A program made the translations under genes and the position numbers. Shown here in pieces: positions 22,534-33,513 of a stretch of DNA of 64,000 bases (positions are counted from its first letter, which is position 1; every line of letters begins with the position of its first letter). The stretch lies in contig MSED01000005.1 in the NCBI GenBank assembly GCA_002099365.1, positions 2,294,001 through 2,358,000 of the forward strand, read 5' to 3'. The stretch comes from Phialophora verrucosa (Eukaryota > Ascomycota > Eurotiomycetes > Chaetothyriales > Herpotrichiellaceae). Under the pieces are notes generated by a model. The model was not told the origin of the DNA. It ran no database searches and was given only the letters and a program-made list of their open reading frames with translations.

Positions 22534-24342
22534 ATGGCGCCTGCAAGAATCGTGGAAGACATCCCTTGGTCGTCTCCTGCCTTTGTGCCCGAGCCTTACG
22601 AGGGTCCTCCGCGCAATGTCAAGGCTATCGACGAGATCAAGTTCAACGACGCCGTCAAATATCCCAAGTACGAGATATTGGGCACCGATCCCGGCTCGAA
22701 GATCCTCTTCGTCGATGTCAGTATCCTAGAATGTACAGGGAAGGAACCATACCGCGGCGACGTGTACATCGAAGGTAAGCAGCGCCCAGAAAAGGCTGAG
22801 GACGGACATCCTTTGTCCGTTTGAGTAATGCAAGGCGCTAACTCGTTGTGCCAGGCGAACGAATAAAAGCGGTCGGCGAGGTGCCCAACAAGGATGAATT
22901 ACTCAAGGACCCAGATGTTCGACTTTTCAAAGGGAATGGACGGACACTCATGCCGGGCCTTGGGGATGCTCACACGCATTTCAGTTGGAATGGCGGTGAC
23001 CTCGCCAGTTTGGGTGGCTTGGACATCGAGGAGCATACGCTCTTGACTGCGAGAAGCGCAAAATGTTATCTTGACTCCGGCTATACCATGTAAGGCTCCT
23101 GCGGCTGCTGTGAGGCAGGAGATACTGATGATCGAGGAAAGGTGCTACGGGGCAGCCTCTGCCAAGGAACGTCTCGACGTCGCCATCCGGGACGCCATCT
23201 ATGCTGGCGATATTCCAGGACCGCGCTCGGTGGCGAACGGCAAAGAAATGGCCAAACACGACGGTGATCTGGAGTCGGCAATCACAGCCTTTGCAGACAC
23301 TCCGGAAGAGATGCGACAAGTCATCAAACACCATGCTGGCATAGGAGTCGACAATATCAAGTTGGTCATGTCAGGAGAAGAGGTACGTCGGCGGTCATAA
23401 ATCAGATCCTTCCATTTGCAATACCGCTAACCTCCATACCAAGATTTGCGAAGTTCGGTCCGCCCAGGATTGCTATTTCACAGACGAAGAAACTGCCGCG
23501 TGCGTGGAGGAAGCTCACAAGGCCGGGAAATCTATCTGTGCGCATGCAAGAGCCCGAGATTCGGTGAAGATGTGTGTCAAGGTGAGCGGTGTCCCTCGTC
23601 TTTTATTCCTTGTCCTCACTCTTCAACACTCGCTCACATGTCCTTCCAGCACGGAGTCGACGTCATCTACCACGGCTCCTACATCGACGAAGAAGGCATG
23701 GACATGCTCGAGCAGGCCAAGACGAAGCACGTTGTCGCCCCGGCCATCAACTGGCTCGTCGCGACCCTGAACGACGCCGCCGCCTTCGGGTACTCGCACG
23801 AGAAAGCCGAACAAGTAGGCTACAAGAAAGAGCTCGACGTCGCTCTACGAGGCCTCCGTGAAATGCACAGGCGAGGCATCGTTGTTCTGCCTGGCGGGTA
23901 AGCCTTTCTCCCCACATCACATGAAATTATTTTCGCCCCTCTGACTTGCCACCTTTCCTCCGTGTATAGTGACTACGGCTTCGCGTGGACCCCACACGGC
24001 ACGTACGCGCGCGACCTCGCGCACTTCAAGAACCTCATGGGCTTCACGGCCCATGAGTCCATCATCGCCGCCACCTACGGGGTCGCCAAACTGATGCTCC
24101 GGGGCGACGAGATGGGCCAGATCAAGCCCGGCAACTACGCGGACATGATCCTCGTGGACGGCAACCCCATCCAGGATATCGACGTGCTGCAGGACCACAG
24201 CAAGTTGAACGTCATCATGATCAACGGCCGCGTCCACAAGGCCGGCAGGAAGGAGTATGTCCCACCCCCCGTCGCGGGGCAAGACGCGAATCGACATCCC
24301 ATTGTGCCGGACGTGGCCATTCGGACGGGAAACCTGATGTGA
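22534..24342 (+). CDS. Metal-dependent amidohydrolase (imidazolonepropionase/prolidase-like)
   Basis: Six exons, 22534-22774, 22855-23089, 23142-23382, 23444-23581, 23650-23897 and 23970-24342, give 491 residues. All five introns (80, 52, 61, 68 and 72 nt) keep phase. Metal-site motifs follow the order of the amidohydrolase superfamily: HTH in GLGDAHTHFSW, a likely bridging Lys in VDNIKLVMSG, His in SICAHARA and DVIYHGSY, and Asp in LPGGDYGFAWTPHG. An N-terminal beta-sandwich piece (ILFVDVSILECTG) and a C-terminal return of it (GNYADMILVDGNP) frame the barrel. Relatives include Xaa-Pro carboxypeptidases and ochratoxinase-like enzymes that hydrolyse amide bonds. There is no signal peptide, so it is probably cytosolic. 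The substrate is unknown. Confidence 0.92.
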
Positions 24343-24819
24343 AGGCCTAGGGGGAAGGAGTGGGAGGCAGAGGACATTGGGACCATGAGTGTTCTACGTA
24401 GGTAAGCAAAGCCAGGTACGGAGTAGTTACATACTATGTATATACGCACCTAGTATGCAACAAGGCGGACAAATTGCTCAACGCAGAGGAAACACAGCGA
24501 CTGGAATGCGCGATGAGTATGGATAAATGCGTAACAGTTCAATCCGTCGATCAATTAATCATTGAATTCCGCCGATATCAGGCAGTGGCGTGTATAAAAT
24601 GAGGGGTGTTGGGCGAGAAGGTGCACGATTTCAATATTTCGTAGTCGAATATGGTAGGATCATTAGCATTATGGCATTAATATGCGTTAGCAGTGTTTAT
24701 ATGTACAGTTCGCTTGTTGAAGGTCGACGTGTGGCTTGGTGATTGAACGATCGATAGACTGATTGATTACCACATGTCAGCCTATGCAATCAATTTCAAT
24801 CACGACGGCCCTACAACCG
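24343..24819. other. Convergent 3' region
   Basis: About 480 AT-richer bases between the amidohydrolase and carX stop codons. One ggtacggagtag copy of the recurrent motif lies near 24416-24427. No gene is seen. Confidence 0.5.
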
Positions 24820-26832
24820 TCATCCGATGGCTTTCTCGACCCCGTCTCTGACAGCAAGCCACCAGCTTGCCCGCCTATCTGCCTCATCTCTTTGCTTGAT
24901 CGCTCGAATTGTATCGATGGGGCGCTGAGAGTTGACTTGTTTCTCGCTGAAGAAACTGCCATGAAGACCATAAGGCACCCTCTGCGTGAGATAAATACGG
25001 GCGACGACAGTATGCATATCCTTGGCATCAATGACCCAAAGCTCGCTTTTTGCGTCGGACCGGCATTCGCCAGAGGCATCGAGTTGAGATTCGTCAAAGA
25101 CGTAGGTCAACAACCAGCCATCGTCCTCGCTGTTGCCATTCTGACGGGGTACAAATCGGGGCTCTTGAGCATACCAGCCTGGTGGTAACTGAAAGATTGA
25201 GATCGGATCGTCCACGTTCTTCGTGTTGAGAATCTCTCTGACTGACCTCATGTCCACACAACCAATGATAGGCTCGAGGCTTGCATCCTTTCTGCCTCGA
25301 TTGATCAATGTCGTTGCATCTATCTTGACCAAGCAGTCGATCTTGACGGCACGACCGAGTGCTGCACCAAAAGTGCCTTCGGACGTGGAGCACCCAAAGA
25401 CATATTTAGTCACACCCATCCCCTTGTCCTCACGAATGCTAGGAAATTCGAAAGGGATCGCACTTAATGCAAACTGGTGAGCGATAGTATTCTGTCGCAT
25501 CTCGGCCAACGAAAATTGGTAGTAGTAGAGACGACATTGCTCCTCTTCTCCACCAGTCTCAAGGGATGTGGGCTGCCGAACAGCAATATCGCCGGCAGAG
25601 AAGACCAAAGATGCAGACGTCAGCCGACATGCAAGCATGTTGACAGCAGTGGTTTCGACTCCACCAGCGGCTTTGTTGAATACCTGGTCATCCCAGGTAT
25701 TGACCGTATGGAAAATACAACATGCTTTCGTCCTGAACCAGCGAATCTGCTGGGGCCAATGTCGTGGGAAGATACCGAAGCGGGACTCGGAAGTAGAGTC
25801 GTAGGTAACCACAGGCTTGTTCCTTGCCAAGTTCAAAGGGTCCAGTGACAGAGGCAGATCCATGATCACTGTGTGGTGGAAGGAAACACCAAAATCGTGC
25901 ATCATCTTGGCAGATGAAACGCCTGGAACAGGTGAGTTCAGCAGTCTTGTCGGTCGTTCAAGCGGCGTCGACAGGGTGGCGGGAGGGTGACTAGCAGGTA
26001 TGATCGAGTAATGAACGTATGGTGGGACAAAGGTCGAATGGAAGAGAAGCAGCTCTCCTGTTTTGGGGTCAACCCGAGGATGTGCTGTCGTCCATTCCTT
26101 CATGAAACCATAAATGCCCTCCCCACCGATTCCTGGGCCTTCTTCACCATCCATCTCTCCTTCAGCTTTTTTCCCATTGTACCAGCCTACAGTCTCTAGC
26201 CCAGGCAGAGCGATCCGCATCGGAGGCCCCGACTCGCAGGTCGCTAGAGCACGGCCGTCATGATACAAGATCCCTGTGTTGGCCACACTGATTTTCTTGA
26301 TGGCTTGTACTGAGCCGGGAAGTCGTGATAGTATGACAAGACAGATGGTGCGAAAAACGAGGAGGACAATGTGGTAGAGGGGAGACAATGGATTGACTAA
26401 AGTCGCTATGCTGGGCAGGATGGGAGTTCGAAGGCGCTTCGAGGAGAGGGCAGAGAGATAGAGGTCAGTCAAGATGTACTGGTTGACAAATTCTGGCTGC
26501 ACCCCATCGGCAGTCCGTGTAAATGAAACACCACTGAGCATGCCATCACCGTCGAACCAGTGCGCATCTCGACCCAAATCCTCATTTGACGCCGGACTCC
26601 CTCCGTTCCGAACGTATTCCCCGCCCGCCAGCTCTTGTGGTATACTGCCCGAGTGATGGCATGGTGTCAGAGGTTGAACCTTCCTGACAGGAGCAAAGTT
26701 ACCGCTCAGATATGGATGTGGATGGCTTCTCTTGCGCTTCCGAGGATTTGAGATGGCCGTCGTTCTACGGAATGAGGTCGGGGACTCCGTCGAGGCATCT
26801 AGGCTTGCCGCCGGTGGGGACGATCTGAGCAT
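24820..26832 (-). CDS. carX: Carotenoid cleavage oxygenase (retinal-forming, CarX-like)
   Basis: A single exon of 670 residues from ATG 26832 (MLRSSPPAASL). An ATG at 26928 is in the same frame and could extend the protein; the frame is open further upstream. The carotenoid oxygenase (RPE65) domain starts at SHPHPYLSGNFAPV. The four iron-binding His residues are visible in TAHPRVDP, MMHDFGVSFHH, CIFHTVNTWDD and PYGLHGSFF. Fungal CarX enzymes cleave beta-carotene or related carotenoids symmetrically to retinal. It is divergent from carRA and part of the same cluster as the opsin that needs retinal. That context supports CarX rather than the torulene-cleaving type, though substrate cannot be read from sequence. 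Confidence 0.93.
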   Translation of the reverse strand: MLRSSPPAASLDASTESPTSFRRTTAISNPRKRKRSHPHPYLSGNFAPVRKVQPLTPCHHSGSIPQELAGGEYVRNGGSPASNEDLGRDAHWFDGDGMLSGVSFTRTADGVQPEFVNQYILTDLYLSALSSKRLRTPILPSIATLVNPLSPLYHIVLLVFRTICLVILSRLPGSVQAIKKISVANTGILYHDGRALATCESGPPMRIALPGLETVGWYNGKKAEGEMDGEEGPGIGGEGIYGFMKEWTTAHPRVDPKTGELLLFHSTFVPPYVHYSIIPASHPPATLSTPLERPTRLLNSPVPGVSSAKMMHDFGVSFHHTVIMDLPLSLDPLNLARNKPVVTYDSTSESRFGIFPRHWPQQIRWFRTKACCIFHTVNTWDDQVFNKAAGGVETTAVNMLACRLTSASLVFSAGDIAVRQPTSLETGGEEEQCRLYYYQFSLAEMRQNTIAHQFALSAIPFEFPSIREDKGMGVTKYVFGCSTSEGTFGAALGRAVKIDCLVKIDATTLINRGRKDASLEPIIGCVDMRSVREILNTKNVDDPISIFQLPPGWYAQEPRFVPRQNGNSEDDGWLLTYVFDESQLDASGECRSDAKSELWVIDAKDMHTVVARIYLTQRVPYGLHGSFFSEKQVNSQRPIDTIRAIKQRDEADRRASWWLAVRDGVEKAIG

Positions 26833-27764
26833 GGTCAAAGGAGGGTGTAACGGATGGGCAATTGCATAGAACCCCCGGTTCTTGCCTATACGAGATGGCT
26901 CGCCCTCGGCTCTGTGGCAGCCATACATATAGAGCTCCAGATGGAAATGATACCAGTCGCGGGTTTCGACGTTAGGGCTAGTGCACGGAAGGACTAAAGG
27001 CAAGATAAAAGTACACCGTAATGCAATAGCAGTTTAACAACAAGTGAAGCAGCAACTCACATGTCAATATTGAGTGGGCGTCAAAGCTATGAAGATGCCC
27101 CAAAGTTCAGCATGAGCACCCCGTGGATAACCCCCTATGATGCAGTTAAGCTTGTGAACGGGCCAACCAGATGATCTCAAGCCATGCAATATGAAGAGGG
27201 AGAGGGGAAGCTGGAAGCGCCAGGCAAGAAGAGTAAGGTGAGGGAAAGATGAAAGTGAGAGCAATGAGGGCAGGTGACGTAGTTGCACAACAAATCATGT
27301 GGTCATACATCTCGTTGCAACTTACGACGGCGCAACGGAGTATATTGGCTTCTTGCTTGAACAGTGTGAGTCCACGGAGTAACGGTTGCTGCTTTTACGG
27401 CCAAGTTGCTCCGATCCAGCCTCATCAGATCTGATCGCACCTTGACCTCGATTTGTTCCGAGAGCCGTCAAAGCCCAGAAACCTGGTATCTACGCGTCAT
27501 GATGTGCCCGAAACTTCATGGCGCACAGCAGAAATTCTGCTGAGATGCCCGTGGATTGGTTGACAAGCTCTTCGGATATCTGCCTGCTGCTTCCCGACCC
27601 TCACAGAAGTTTTTGCGTCGGTTCCTGTGCGGACTTGATCACAGCTGCCGGCTATTTGTGTATGATGGCTCCTGCCGTTGCTGTAAGCTTTCTCTGATAC
27701 AGGCACGTCTGGGAACTTCACACGCGCGGGAAAAGCTACAAGTGCCCATCGGAAGTCCGCCCTG
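26833..27764. promoter_or_regulatory. Divergent promoter region of carX and carRA
   Basis: 932 bases separate the two start codons. The region has a cluster of GATC boxes at 27411-27437, including ccgatcc and the perfect 12-bp palindrome atcagatctgat at 27424-27435. White-collar light-response elements in Neurospora contain GATC-type repeats, so a light-response role is possible. That is inference only. Two short open frames here lack protein-like features. Confidence 0.5.
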
Positions 27765-29781
27765 ATGTACGAATATGCGATTGTGTATGTGATTCTCTAG
27801 CTTTTGCTCACGTAAAGGAGCTAACATGTGATCTCTGCGGAAGCCATCTCATTTATACCGTCCCCCTTGCGATAGCCTTGTCTATCATATTGGGGCCTCT
27901 GTTGACGCGCCGGGATGTCTACAAAATATGCTTCTTGCAAATCGTGGCGGTGTCATACACTATCCCATGGTAAATGTAATTCCTTAACAGCGGCTGCGCT
28001 GGTGCTGACCGGTCCAGGGACTCCTACCTTATCCGAACCCGAATCTGGAGTATGCTATTGTCTCCGTTCATGAACAATTGGATTTCAGTCTTGCTAACTG
28101 CCCGAAGCATATCCCCCGGACGTCATAATAGGACCGACTCTGTTCGATATTCCTGCCGAAGAGGTCTTCTTCTTTCACATCCAGACATATATCGTAGGTA
28201 GATCCTTTTGCATGTCTGTCTGCGAGGCTGCTAATTTTGCATCAGACCACATGTCTGCAAATCCTCCTCAATAAGTCGGTTCTTGTCGCCACTTACCTTC
28301 ACAATGAAGCAGACCCTGGAGATTCCTTCGGCAAGTCATTACTACTGGGGAAGCGAGCAGGTCAGCTCGTCCTTGCCCTCTTAGCGCTTGGCCCCCTTCT
28401 CTTGCGTGAAGGCCCCAAAGAAGGCCAATACCTTCGACTCATCTTAGCCTGGGCTTGCCCGGTGATGTTTATGCTTTGGACCTTTTGTTACCAGCTACTC
28501 CTCGGCTTGCCGTGGACAAAGACATGGTTACCTATCGCTGCTCCAACATTCTACCTATGGGTCGTCGACACCCTTGCTCTCCGCAGAGGTACCTGGAGTA
28601 TTGAATTGGGAACTAAGCTTGGAATCCATGTCTGGCCTCATTTGGAGGTCGAAGAGGCGGTCTTCTTCCTGTTGACCAACACTCTTATAGTATGGGGATC
28701 AACCGCTTTCGACAATGCTATGGCTATCCTGGACGCCTTTCCCAGGCATTTCATTGTCGTTCCTGGGACCCCATCTCCTATGTTGATGTTCAAAGCACTG
28801 TTCCTGCCAACTTCGAGATATGACACGGCCCGTCTTGAAGGCTTACAGAATGCTCTTACGGTACTTGCGAAGAAGAGCCGGTCTTTTTACTTGGCCTCGG
28901 GCGTGTTTGCAGGTCGCCTACGGATCGACTTGATCTTGCTCTACGCATTCTGCAGGGTGGCGGATGATCTGATCGACGATGCACCGTCTATGGAAGAGGC
29001 AGACAAATGGGTGCAACATTTTACTCGTTTTCTCGATGCGGCATACTTGTCGCCGCACGATCATGGCCGGCTACAGGCATCTCTTGAGCCCTTCCCGTCG
29101 AAGGCTCAATCCATCCTAGCGCTATTGCCAACCGACAAACTACCCCCAGGGCCGCTGTACTCACTGCTTGACGGATTCCGAATGGACATGAGGTTCTTCG
29201 GCAAAAGATCCAAGGATGAGCCACCAATCCAGACTTTTGCGGACCTTGAACGATACGCAAGTTGCGTTGCGGGAACCATTGGGGAACTATGCTTGAACCT
29301 CGTCTACTATCACGATCCTGATGGAGGAACCCCGGACAAGGTGAGACACAAGTGCCTGACCGCCGGCTTCCAGATGGGTCGAGCATTACAGTATGTCAAC
29401 ATTGTTCGAGATGTGAAAAGCGATGCCGAAGTTGGTCGATGCTATATCCCTAGCGAATGGTTCGACAAATCCTCTGAAACCTCTACAACAGCTCAATCTG
29501 CTGAAATCTTGCGGTTGCGAGGTCAAATTCTGGACACTGCATTCAAGATATACGCCGAGAACAGAGATGCCATTGAAAAGCTGCCCTACTATGCACGCGG
29601 CGGTATTCGTGTTGCGGTCGAGAGCTATATGGAGATTGGTCGGGTGATGCGCGAGCGAATGCGACGAGGTCAACCCCTGGATTTCGCGGGAAGCGGCAAG
29701 AAGGGTCGAGCTAGCGTCCCTAAGTCGAGGAGGATACGGGTTGGCTGGTGGACAATGATGGGTTGGAGAGGTCCAGCATGA
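27765..29781 (+). CDS. carRA: Bifunctional lycopene cyclase / phytoene synthase (CarRA)
   Basis: Five exons, 27765-27784, 27844-27969, 28018-28049, 28108-28193 and 28246-29781, give 599 residues. The first exon is only 20 nt. Joins give MYEYAIV-HLIYTVPL, SYTIPW-DSYLIR, RIWT-YPPDV and FHIQTYI-TTCLQ, with branch points ctaac/ctgac/ctaat. The N-terminal half is the membrane cyclase with two repeats; DIPAEEVFFF and LEVEEAVFFLLTN hold its conserved Glu pairs. The C-terminal half is the synthase, with the Asp-rich motifs CRVADDLIDD and NIVRDVKSDAEVGRCYIP. It makes phytoene from two GGPP and later cyclises lycopene. The C-terminus is basic. It heads the carRA-carB-carO series. Confidence 0.95.
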
Positions 29782-30362
29782 TAGAAAGCATACATTTCAC
29801 CATATTGCGTGGCTGGTGTTGATGGGGCGCTTCACCAGCTTGGTGTACCTACGTAACTCTAATACGTCCTCCCCTTAATTATAGTTGAGCCAGGTTGACA
29901 TGATGCTCCTCCTGAACTTGAGTTCAGCGACGGGGCTTGGGGCTGTGGCGCAACTGCTGCCGGGGTGCAGGGGGCTGATTGGGGGGCATGCGGCATCACA
30001 TCATGTCCTTCGTGCCTTACTGTTCCCTGCAAGCGAAGGCCGCAGATCTGACGAGATCTCCAACCTTCAAGATCGGGACGTTTTTGTAAACTCACCGCAA
30101 ATTTCCTTGCTTTAGCTGCAACAGTGAATTTGAGAGTATGCTTGTCGGCATCGTATGCGGCTCTCGCTAGATGCCATGGCCAGTGCTAATCATCCATCGC
30201 ATGCATCCGGAAAAAGTGGCGTGCCAATGTGTCGGTAGGAAAGTCATGTTGTCATTGATTTTACACCTACATGCGCATAATATGAGCCATGTGATTCTCT
30301 GGGATATGCACCGGTTATCGGGTACTTGATTCTTGAGCAAGCCGAGTGCAGCAACTGAAAGC
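29782..30362. other. carRA-carB intergenic region
   Basis: About 580 bases holding the carRA 3' end and the carB promoter. No protein-like frame is seen. The transcript start of carB cannot be fixed. Confidence 0.5.
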
Positions 30363-32192
30363 ATGGACAAACCACAAAGTGCCATCATCGTGGGTGAGAA
30401 CGCGCTGTCCGGTTTCTGTTGGTGGCCGAGACTGACTTCAAGCTCCCAGGCGCCGGTGCTGGTGGCATTGCCAGCGCGGCCAGGCTCGCCAAAGCCGGTT
30501 TCCAGGTCACCGTGATCGAGAAGAACAATCACACTGGCGGACGATGCAGTCTAATCCATGACAATGGCTACCGTTTCGATCAAGGTCCCTCACTCCTTCT
30601 TTTACCCGATCTCTTTCGAGAAGTCTTCACCGACCTAGACACCTCACTTGAGGCTGAAGGCGTGGACCTGCTCAAATGCGAGCCCAACTACAATGTCTGG
30701 TTTGGCGACGGCGAGTGTATTGAGCTGTCGACCGACATGGCCAGAATGAAGAAGACAATCGAGAAGTGGGAGGGCAAGGAGGGCTTCGAGAGATATCTGG
30801 CGTGGATGAGGGAAGCGCATGTCCACTATGAGGCCAGTGTCGTCCACGTGCTGAGAAAGAACTTCGGAACCATTTGGGCTATGGCACGCCCAAGCTTTCT
30901 GCCATACCTCATGGCATTGCATCCCTTTGAGAGCATATGGACACGGGCGTCGCGATATTTCTTGACCGAACGGCTAAGGAGGGCATTCACATTCGGAAGC
31001 ATGTACATGGGCATGAGCCCGTTCGAAGCTCCTGGAACGTACAGCTTACTCCAGTACACTGAATTAGCCGAAGGCATATGGTCGGTCTTCAACGACGCCA
31101 GCATTCTTTGTTAGCCACTGACTCGTACTCAGGTATCCGCGGGGTGGATTTCAGAAAGTGCTGGATGCCCTGGTCAAAATCGGCGAACGACTTGGTGTCC
31201 AGTATAGGCTCTCGACGCCTGTTGCCCAAGTCAACGTCGATCGATACGCACAGCGAGCTACCGGTGTCACTCTGGCGTCGGGGGAGGTCTTGAATGCCGA
31301 CATTGTGCTTGTCAATGCCGACCTTGTCTACGCCTACAACAATCTCCTTCCTTCCTCTGACCGAGCGAGTTCATTGTCGAAGAAACCCGCCTCCTGTTCT
31401 AGCATCTCATTCTACTGTAAGTCAAACGGCAAGAGGCGCCTACGCCCACAATGCTGATATTCCCAAGGGTCGATGGACAAAGTGATTCCTGAGCTCCATA
31501 CACACAATGTCTTCCTAGCAGATGATTACCAGGACAGCTTCGACGACATCTTCAGACGTCAGCAAATACCCAAAGAACCTTCCTTCTATGTCAATGTTCC
31601 ATCAAGGGTCGACCCAACAGCGGCCCCAGAGGGTCGGGACAGTGTCGTGGTTCTCGTCCCGTGCGGTCATCTGCTGGAAGGTGAGGGTGATCGAGGCCTC
31701 AATCCCCAGAACGCTCAAGACTGGCAAGCAATGGTTGCCAAAGCTCGACATGCCGTGTTTGAAACCATCCGCCTCCGGACCGGTGCTGATCTCGAATCAC
31801 ATGTAGCGCATGAGATCGTCAATACGCCTGGCTCGTGGAAAGAAAAGTTTAATCTTGACAGAGGCGCCATCTTGGGCTTGAGTCATTCCTTCTTCAACGT
31901 GCTGAGCTTTAGGCCCAAGACGAAACACCCTGATCTTGGAAGCCTATATTTCGTCGGAGCCAGCACTCACCCTGGCACGGGCGTACCTATTGTCCTGTGT
32001 GGTAGCAAAATCACGACCGAGCAGATTTTGGACGACCTGGCTATGGTCAAGCCTTGGTATCCCGGTGGGCACAGGAGGAAGGTAGTGAGTAACCTGGACA
32101 AAGAGGGCTGGCATCCCCTCGATCTCGAGCTCACACTTGTCGCGATCATGGTTGCTCTGTGCTTGGCGGTCTACATGTTCGCAGCCACATAA
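30363..32192 (+). CDS. carB: Phytoene desaturase (CarB)
   Basis: Four exons, 30363-30393, 30450-31080, 31133-31416 and 31468-32192, give 556 residues. Introns are 56, 52, 51 and all keep phase: AIIVG-AGAGGIASA, EGIW-YPRGGFQKV and SISFYW-SMDKVIPEL. The second intron uses a weak gtcggt donor, but the join is strongly supported by the family. A dinucleotide-binding motif GAGAGGIASAARLAKAG with VIEKNNHTGGRCSL lies at the N-terminus, and the C-terminal FAD motif is in SLYFVGASTHPGTGVPIV. A hydrophobic helix near the end (TLVAIMVALCLAVYMF) likely anchors it in the membrane. It introduces four or five double bonds into phytoene, giving lycopene or dehydrolycopene. Confidence 0.95.
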
Positions 32193-33513
32193 CGAAGTCC
32201 AGCACGGGCGGGATAGCAGGTGCAAAGCGTTCTCGAACATTCTGCTTAGCTACAATGATAACTAGACTTCACTCGTCACCAACAGCTGCCTTCGCCTCGT
32301 CCGCAAGAACACTTCCATTGTACTCGTACCGCCGAATTCTCGGCCACAGCGGCCAGACCTGGTGGCCCCGCACAGAATTCGGCTAACAGTGTAGTCATCA
32401 GCATGATGATCTCATTCTGCGGCGACATTAAGCATCGTCGATCACCAGGAAATGCCCGGCTCGTCTGTCGAATCATGTCGTTTCGATGACTTCCAAACGT
32501 TTTGGCGGTAAAGCCTTGCTATCCCAGGATTTCCGAGGGGGAGTCCCCAGTGTCTGAACCTTCGTGAGCTTACGCCGTCGGACCATCTCGTCTTGAGTGG
32601 TGAGAGGCCTTGCTTTTTGCTGACATCGTGCCCTTCCGCCAATACCGGGCTGGCGTGATGCCTGCTGTCCTCGCCATCTTCCCCGGTTCGCCACAAGAAA
32701 GGAAGTCCGATGTCCTGAATGAGATAGTCGCAGCTACTCAGAAGGAGGCTTTTTGCGCTAAGTCAGCTTGCAGTCAAACCCGACCACATCCGGGCGCCAA
32801 ATGGTTTGGTTCAACGTCGATTAACCATTGCAGAACCCCGACAAATCTCAGACCACCACGATTGCTGTCCATGGCATGTGAGCAGGGCAACTGCAGAGCA
32901 CACCTCGAAGCTCTGCACACTAGTGAAATATTTGCATGCGTCGACCAGTTAGCATGCTGCTTCATGTTTCCGGGTGCTGATGTCCAGTCTAGCTTGTGCA
33001 TTGGTGGCTTTTCAATTCACCTGTTTGGGACACGAAAACAAAAGAATTCTGCCTTAGCTCCCAGAGCCTTGCAGATGGATGAGGCAGATGACCCTTCCTG
33101 AGACGGAAAAGCCTCTGCAATATTCACGCTTACTCGTACTTTCTGCCGAAAAGGTTTCCCAGGGCTTTTTACATCAAGGCTCGGGTGGGCCGGCATCGCT
33201 ACCTTGGGGACGATGGTAAGGTTGAGGACGGGATCCTTCCAGCACAATCCTCGTTATCAAGCAACAGTCGGGTGTCTCGTGTTGGTCACGACGTGGGCAG
33301 CAGACGACGTCACGGTGCGGCTATCCGTTACCGTCCGCATCAGACCGTGTCAGAAGGTCGATATATTAGACTGCCTTGAAGCGCATCTCCCTTCTCAACT
33401 CATCAGCGCACCACGACCCAGGAGGCCTGCGATCCCATTCAGCGGAAGCTCATTTTTAAGTTAACCATTTGATACCTCTCGCACCGAGGACCTTCACGAC
33501 CCCCTCATCCACC
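32193..33513. other. carB-carO intergenic region with an inverted repeat
   Basis: About 1.3 kb without a recognisable gene. A perfect 10-bp inverted repeat, gccgaattct at 32331-32340 and agaattcggc at 32374-32383, encloses a 33-base GC-rich loop that itself holds ggcc repeats. The opsin promoter should lie in the right part. A run of short frames near 32440-33100 is not protein-like. Confidence 0.5.
32331..32383. repeat. Inverted repeat, 10-bp arms
   Basis: The arms at 32331-32340 and 32374-32383 are exact reverse complements. The 33-base spacer is GC-rich and contains ggccacagcggcc and ggtggcc, so further folding is possible. It lies about 140 bases after the carB stop and might form a hairpin in the carB 3' UTR. 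No function is known. Confidence 0.6.
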
